Assembly (NCBI GenBank): GCA_000405685.1
Contig: ASPF01000020.1
Coordinates: 180-15,926, forward strand
Reading direction: 5' to 3'
DNA from: Candidatus Geocrenenecus sp. JGI 0000106-J15
Lineage (GTDB): Archaea > Thermoproteota > Nitrososphaeria_A > Caldarchaeales > Wolframiiraptoraceae
Length of the DNA: 15,747 nucleotides
Shown: positions 14,492-15,747 of the stretch, in pieces
How the letters are laid out: every line of letters begins with the position of its first letter
Position numbering within the stretch: position 1 is the first letter of the stretch
Position numbers and translations under genes: made by a program
The notes under the pieces: model-generated
The model's database searches: none
Seen by the model: only the letters and a program-made list of their open reading frames with translations
Told to the model about the DNA's origin: nothing

Positions 14492-14503
14492 AGGATATAT
14501 CCT
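14492..14503. promoter_or_regulatory. Perfect 12-bp palindrome in the guaB promoter, candidate operator
   Basis: AGGATATATCCT is self-complementary over all twelve bases. It lies 29-40 nt before the guaB start and just downstream of the TATA box, covering the expected transcription start near 14495. A dimeric repressor bound here would block initiation. The HTH-phosphoribosyltransferase encoded in the same window is the obvious candidate, but this is inferred from position only. I saw no second full copy in the window. Confidence 0.5.
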
Positions 14504-14515
14504 TTATCTTAAGTG

Positions 14516-14524
14516 TATATAAAA
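14516..14524 (-). promoter_or_regulatory. TATA box of the guaB-purA-purB operon
   Basis: Minus-strand TTTTATATA preceded by TC, one of the best TATA elements in the window. It is centred 57 nt upstream of the guaB GTG, giving a leader of about 30 nt that holds the GAGGGAT ribosome-binding site. Confidence 0.6.
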
Positions 14525-14565
14525 GATTACATGATTCGATAAGGTTCCCAGTTCAGATACTCAAA

Positions 14566-14795
14566 CTATTGCTGAATACTTATTCTCCAATAAACGATTT
14601 TATGTAAAGAATTTAAATTGACTTCTTTATCTATCTCTCCAGCTATGCCTCTAAATCTTTCTAAGATTACTACATCATCGAAGATGCCGACTTTGTTTCA
14701 AGATCTCTTCCTAGAGATAGAAAATTTAAAGTAGATTTTTTCTCTGCCATGCTGATATACGACTACCTTTTTGAAAATATCTCATCTTCATTCAT
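14566..14795 (-). pseudogene. Possible HEPN (DUF86)-like gene relic
   Basis: The gap 14525-14909 has no intact gene. On the minus strand one frame from ATG 14795 reads MNEDEIFSKR, TAG, SYISMAEKKSTLNFLSLGRD and ends at 14670; a second frame, 14691-14566, reads VGIFDDVVILERFRGIAG, EIDKEVNLNSLHKIVYW and stops. Order and wording are reminiscent of a HEPN DUF86 protein, whose first helix has a similar pattern and whose core RNxxxH follows an AGF; here that core would be deleted between AG and EID. The match is loose and pieced together across a frameshift, so the family call is tentative. Confidence 0.22.
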
Positions 14796-14878
14796 CATCT
14801 ATCAATCAGTCATTTTGAAAAGATAGTAATCTTTTTCTCAGGATACAGTGTACTTAGACGTAGATATTATTGTAAAGC

Positions 14879-14889
14879 AAAAATTATAG
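14879..14889 (-). terminator. Weak T-tract after pyrD
   Basis: On the minus strand the sequence CTATAATTTTT begins 20 nt beyond the pyrD stop at 14910 and is followed by GCTTT. Five T in a row can act as an archaeal termination signal, but the local AT content makes chance likely. Confidence 0.25.
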
Positions 14890-14909
14890 TTCAATAATTT
14901 ATGCTATGA

Positions 14910-15747
14910 TTATCTTCTATGTATGTAGCCTATGAATTCTCTTATAGATTTAAATCCTTTATCCAGCATGAATCTCTTTAACCCTCTAGTTATCTCCATG
15001 AATATTTTTAGGTCTTTCCTAACTATGGCTGAGCCTATACCGACTGCGGATGCTCCAGCTAAGATCATCTCAACTGCATCTTCTGAGCTCTGTATTCCTC
15101 CAACTCCAATAATTGGTATATCTGGAAACTCTCTATAGATTTCATATACAACTGCTAAAGCTATAGGCTTTATACATGGTCCTGACAATCCTCCCAAGAT
15201 GTTTGAAAGGATAGGAGATAATGTATCAATATTAACTACTAAGCCTTTTACTGTATTTATAGCCGATATACCATCTAAACCTGCATCGACATATTTCTCG
15301 AGAACTTCTAACTTAGATTGATGCAGCGAGATCTTTGCGAATACAGGCTTCGAAGATATACTCTTTAAATGTTTTATTATCTCTTGTGTTAGTTTTACAT
15401 CTGAGCCAACATCTAGACCATATCCTTCAACATGTGCACATGAAAGGTTAATCTCTAGAGCATCAGAACCTGATTCAATCATCTTCTCAGCTACATAGAT
15501 AAATTCTTCTAAGCTACTTCCCCCAATACTAGTTATTATCGGTATCTGGATGTATTTCTTTGCTTTAGAGAGCTCTCTACTAAAATCATCTACTCCAGGA
15601 TTTCTTAAGCCTATTGCATTTAGATAGCCGTAGCCAAGATCTACGAATACTGGATTAACGTAACCTTCACGTGGATTCTTAGTGATCGTCTTAGTAGTTA
15701 ATGCACCTGCACCTGCATCTGCTACACGTTTTAACAAACTATAAGAT
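14910..15747 (-). CDS. pyrD: Dihydroorotate dehydrogenase, class 1 (N-terminus off window)
   Basis: FMN-dependent oxidation of dihydroorotate to orotate in pyrimidine synthesis. TIM-barrel signatures are TTKTITKNPREGYVNP, NAIGLRNPGVDDF, EINLSCAHVEGYG with the expected catalytic Cys, PVFAKISLH, GISAINTVKG, GGLSGPCIKPIAL and IIGVGGIQSSEDAVEMILAGA. The usual class 1 motif is NxSCPN or, in archaea, SCPH; here it is SCAH, one substitution next to the catalytic base. The frame stays open through 15747 (SYS before the TTG-encoded residue), so roughly 20-30 N-terminal residues lie outside the window and the TTG at 15737 is not the start. Whether it is class 1A or 1B (with a PyrK partner) cannot be told from this piece; 1B is usual in archaea. 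Confidence 0.88.
   Translation of the reverse strand, partial: SYSLLKRVADAGAGALTTKTITKNPREGYVNPVFVDLGYGYLNAIGLRNPGVDDFSRELSKAKKYIQIPIITSIGGSSLEEFIYVAEKMIESGSDALEINLSCAHVEGYGLDVGSDVKLTQEIIKHLKSISSKPVFAKISLHQSKLEVLEKYVDAGLDGISAINTVKGLVVNIDTLSPILSNILGGLSGPCIKPIALAVVYEIYREFPDIPIIGVGGIQSSEDAVEMILAGASAVGIGSAIVRKDLKIFMEITRGLKRFMLDKGFKSIREFIGYIHRR

Overview
The window looks like chromosomal DNA of an AT-rich archaeon, most likely from the TACK/Thermoproteota side. The evidence is a set of archaeal information-processing genes: an Rpo12 zinc ribbon, an ATP-dependent DNA ligase, ribosomal protein eL33 (L35Ae), a free-standing EMAP-type tRNA-binding domain next to an archaeal asparaginyl-tRNA synthetase, and an Mtq2/HemK2-like methyltransferase. 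TATA-box promoters sit close to start codons, and several genes have GGAGG or GTGATC ribosome-binding sites. I cannot name the genus. There are no rRNA or tRNA genes, CRISPR arrays or intact mobile elements.

Layout. At 1-2333, rpoP and possibly the start of a Pcc1-like gene lie on the minus strand, the ligase on the plus strand, and eL33 convergent with it, their 3' ends overlapping by 35 nt. At 2334-3170 an unrecognised four-helix membrane protein sits behind a leader whose hairpins are mutually exclusive. At 3210-3356 a 48-residue lysine-rich protein is encoded on the minus strand. At 3484-8358 six plus-strand genes are packed closely: MetRS-beta-like tRNA-binding protein, AsnRS, methyltransferase, APC permease with a C-terminal Usp-like domain, stand-alone Lrp/AsnC ligand-binding (RAM) protein, and a second Usp-like protein. 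At 8355-8474 a 39-residue protein with 24 glutamates runs the other way, its stop codon interlocked with that of the Usp gene.

From 8475 to 14909 the theme is purine metabolism. A helix-turn-helix/phosphoribosyltransferase fusion regulator lies apart from a tight guaB-purA-purB operon (IMP to XMP, IMP to adenylosuccinate, adenylosuccinate to AMP). The guaB promoter is TATA-driven and carries a perfect 12-bp palindrome over the expected transcription start, a natural candidate operator. The longer gaps hold decayed genes not previously delimited by open frames: a dihydropteroate-synthase-like C-terminus, a second phosphoribosyltransferase broken by several TAA stops, a two-helix membrane protein broken by TGA, and a possible HEPN-like relic. 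The window ends inside pyrD (pyrimidine synthesis) on the minus strand.

How the genes fit together: the plus-strand cluster links asparagine charging and translation-factor modification to amino-acid uptake and sensing. The minus-strand half converts IMP to both purine nucleotides under likely control of a PRPP- or nucleotide-sensing regulator, beside the remains of salvage or folate-type genes.
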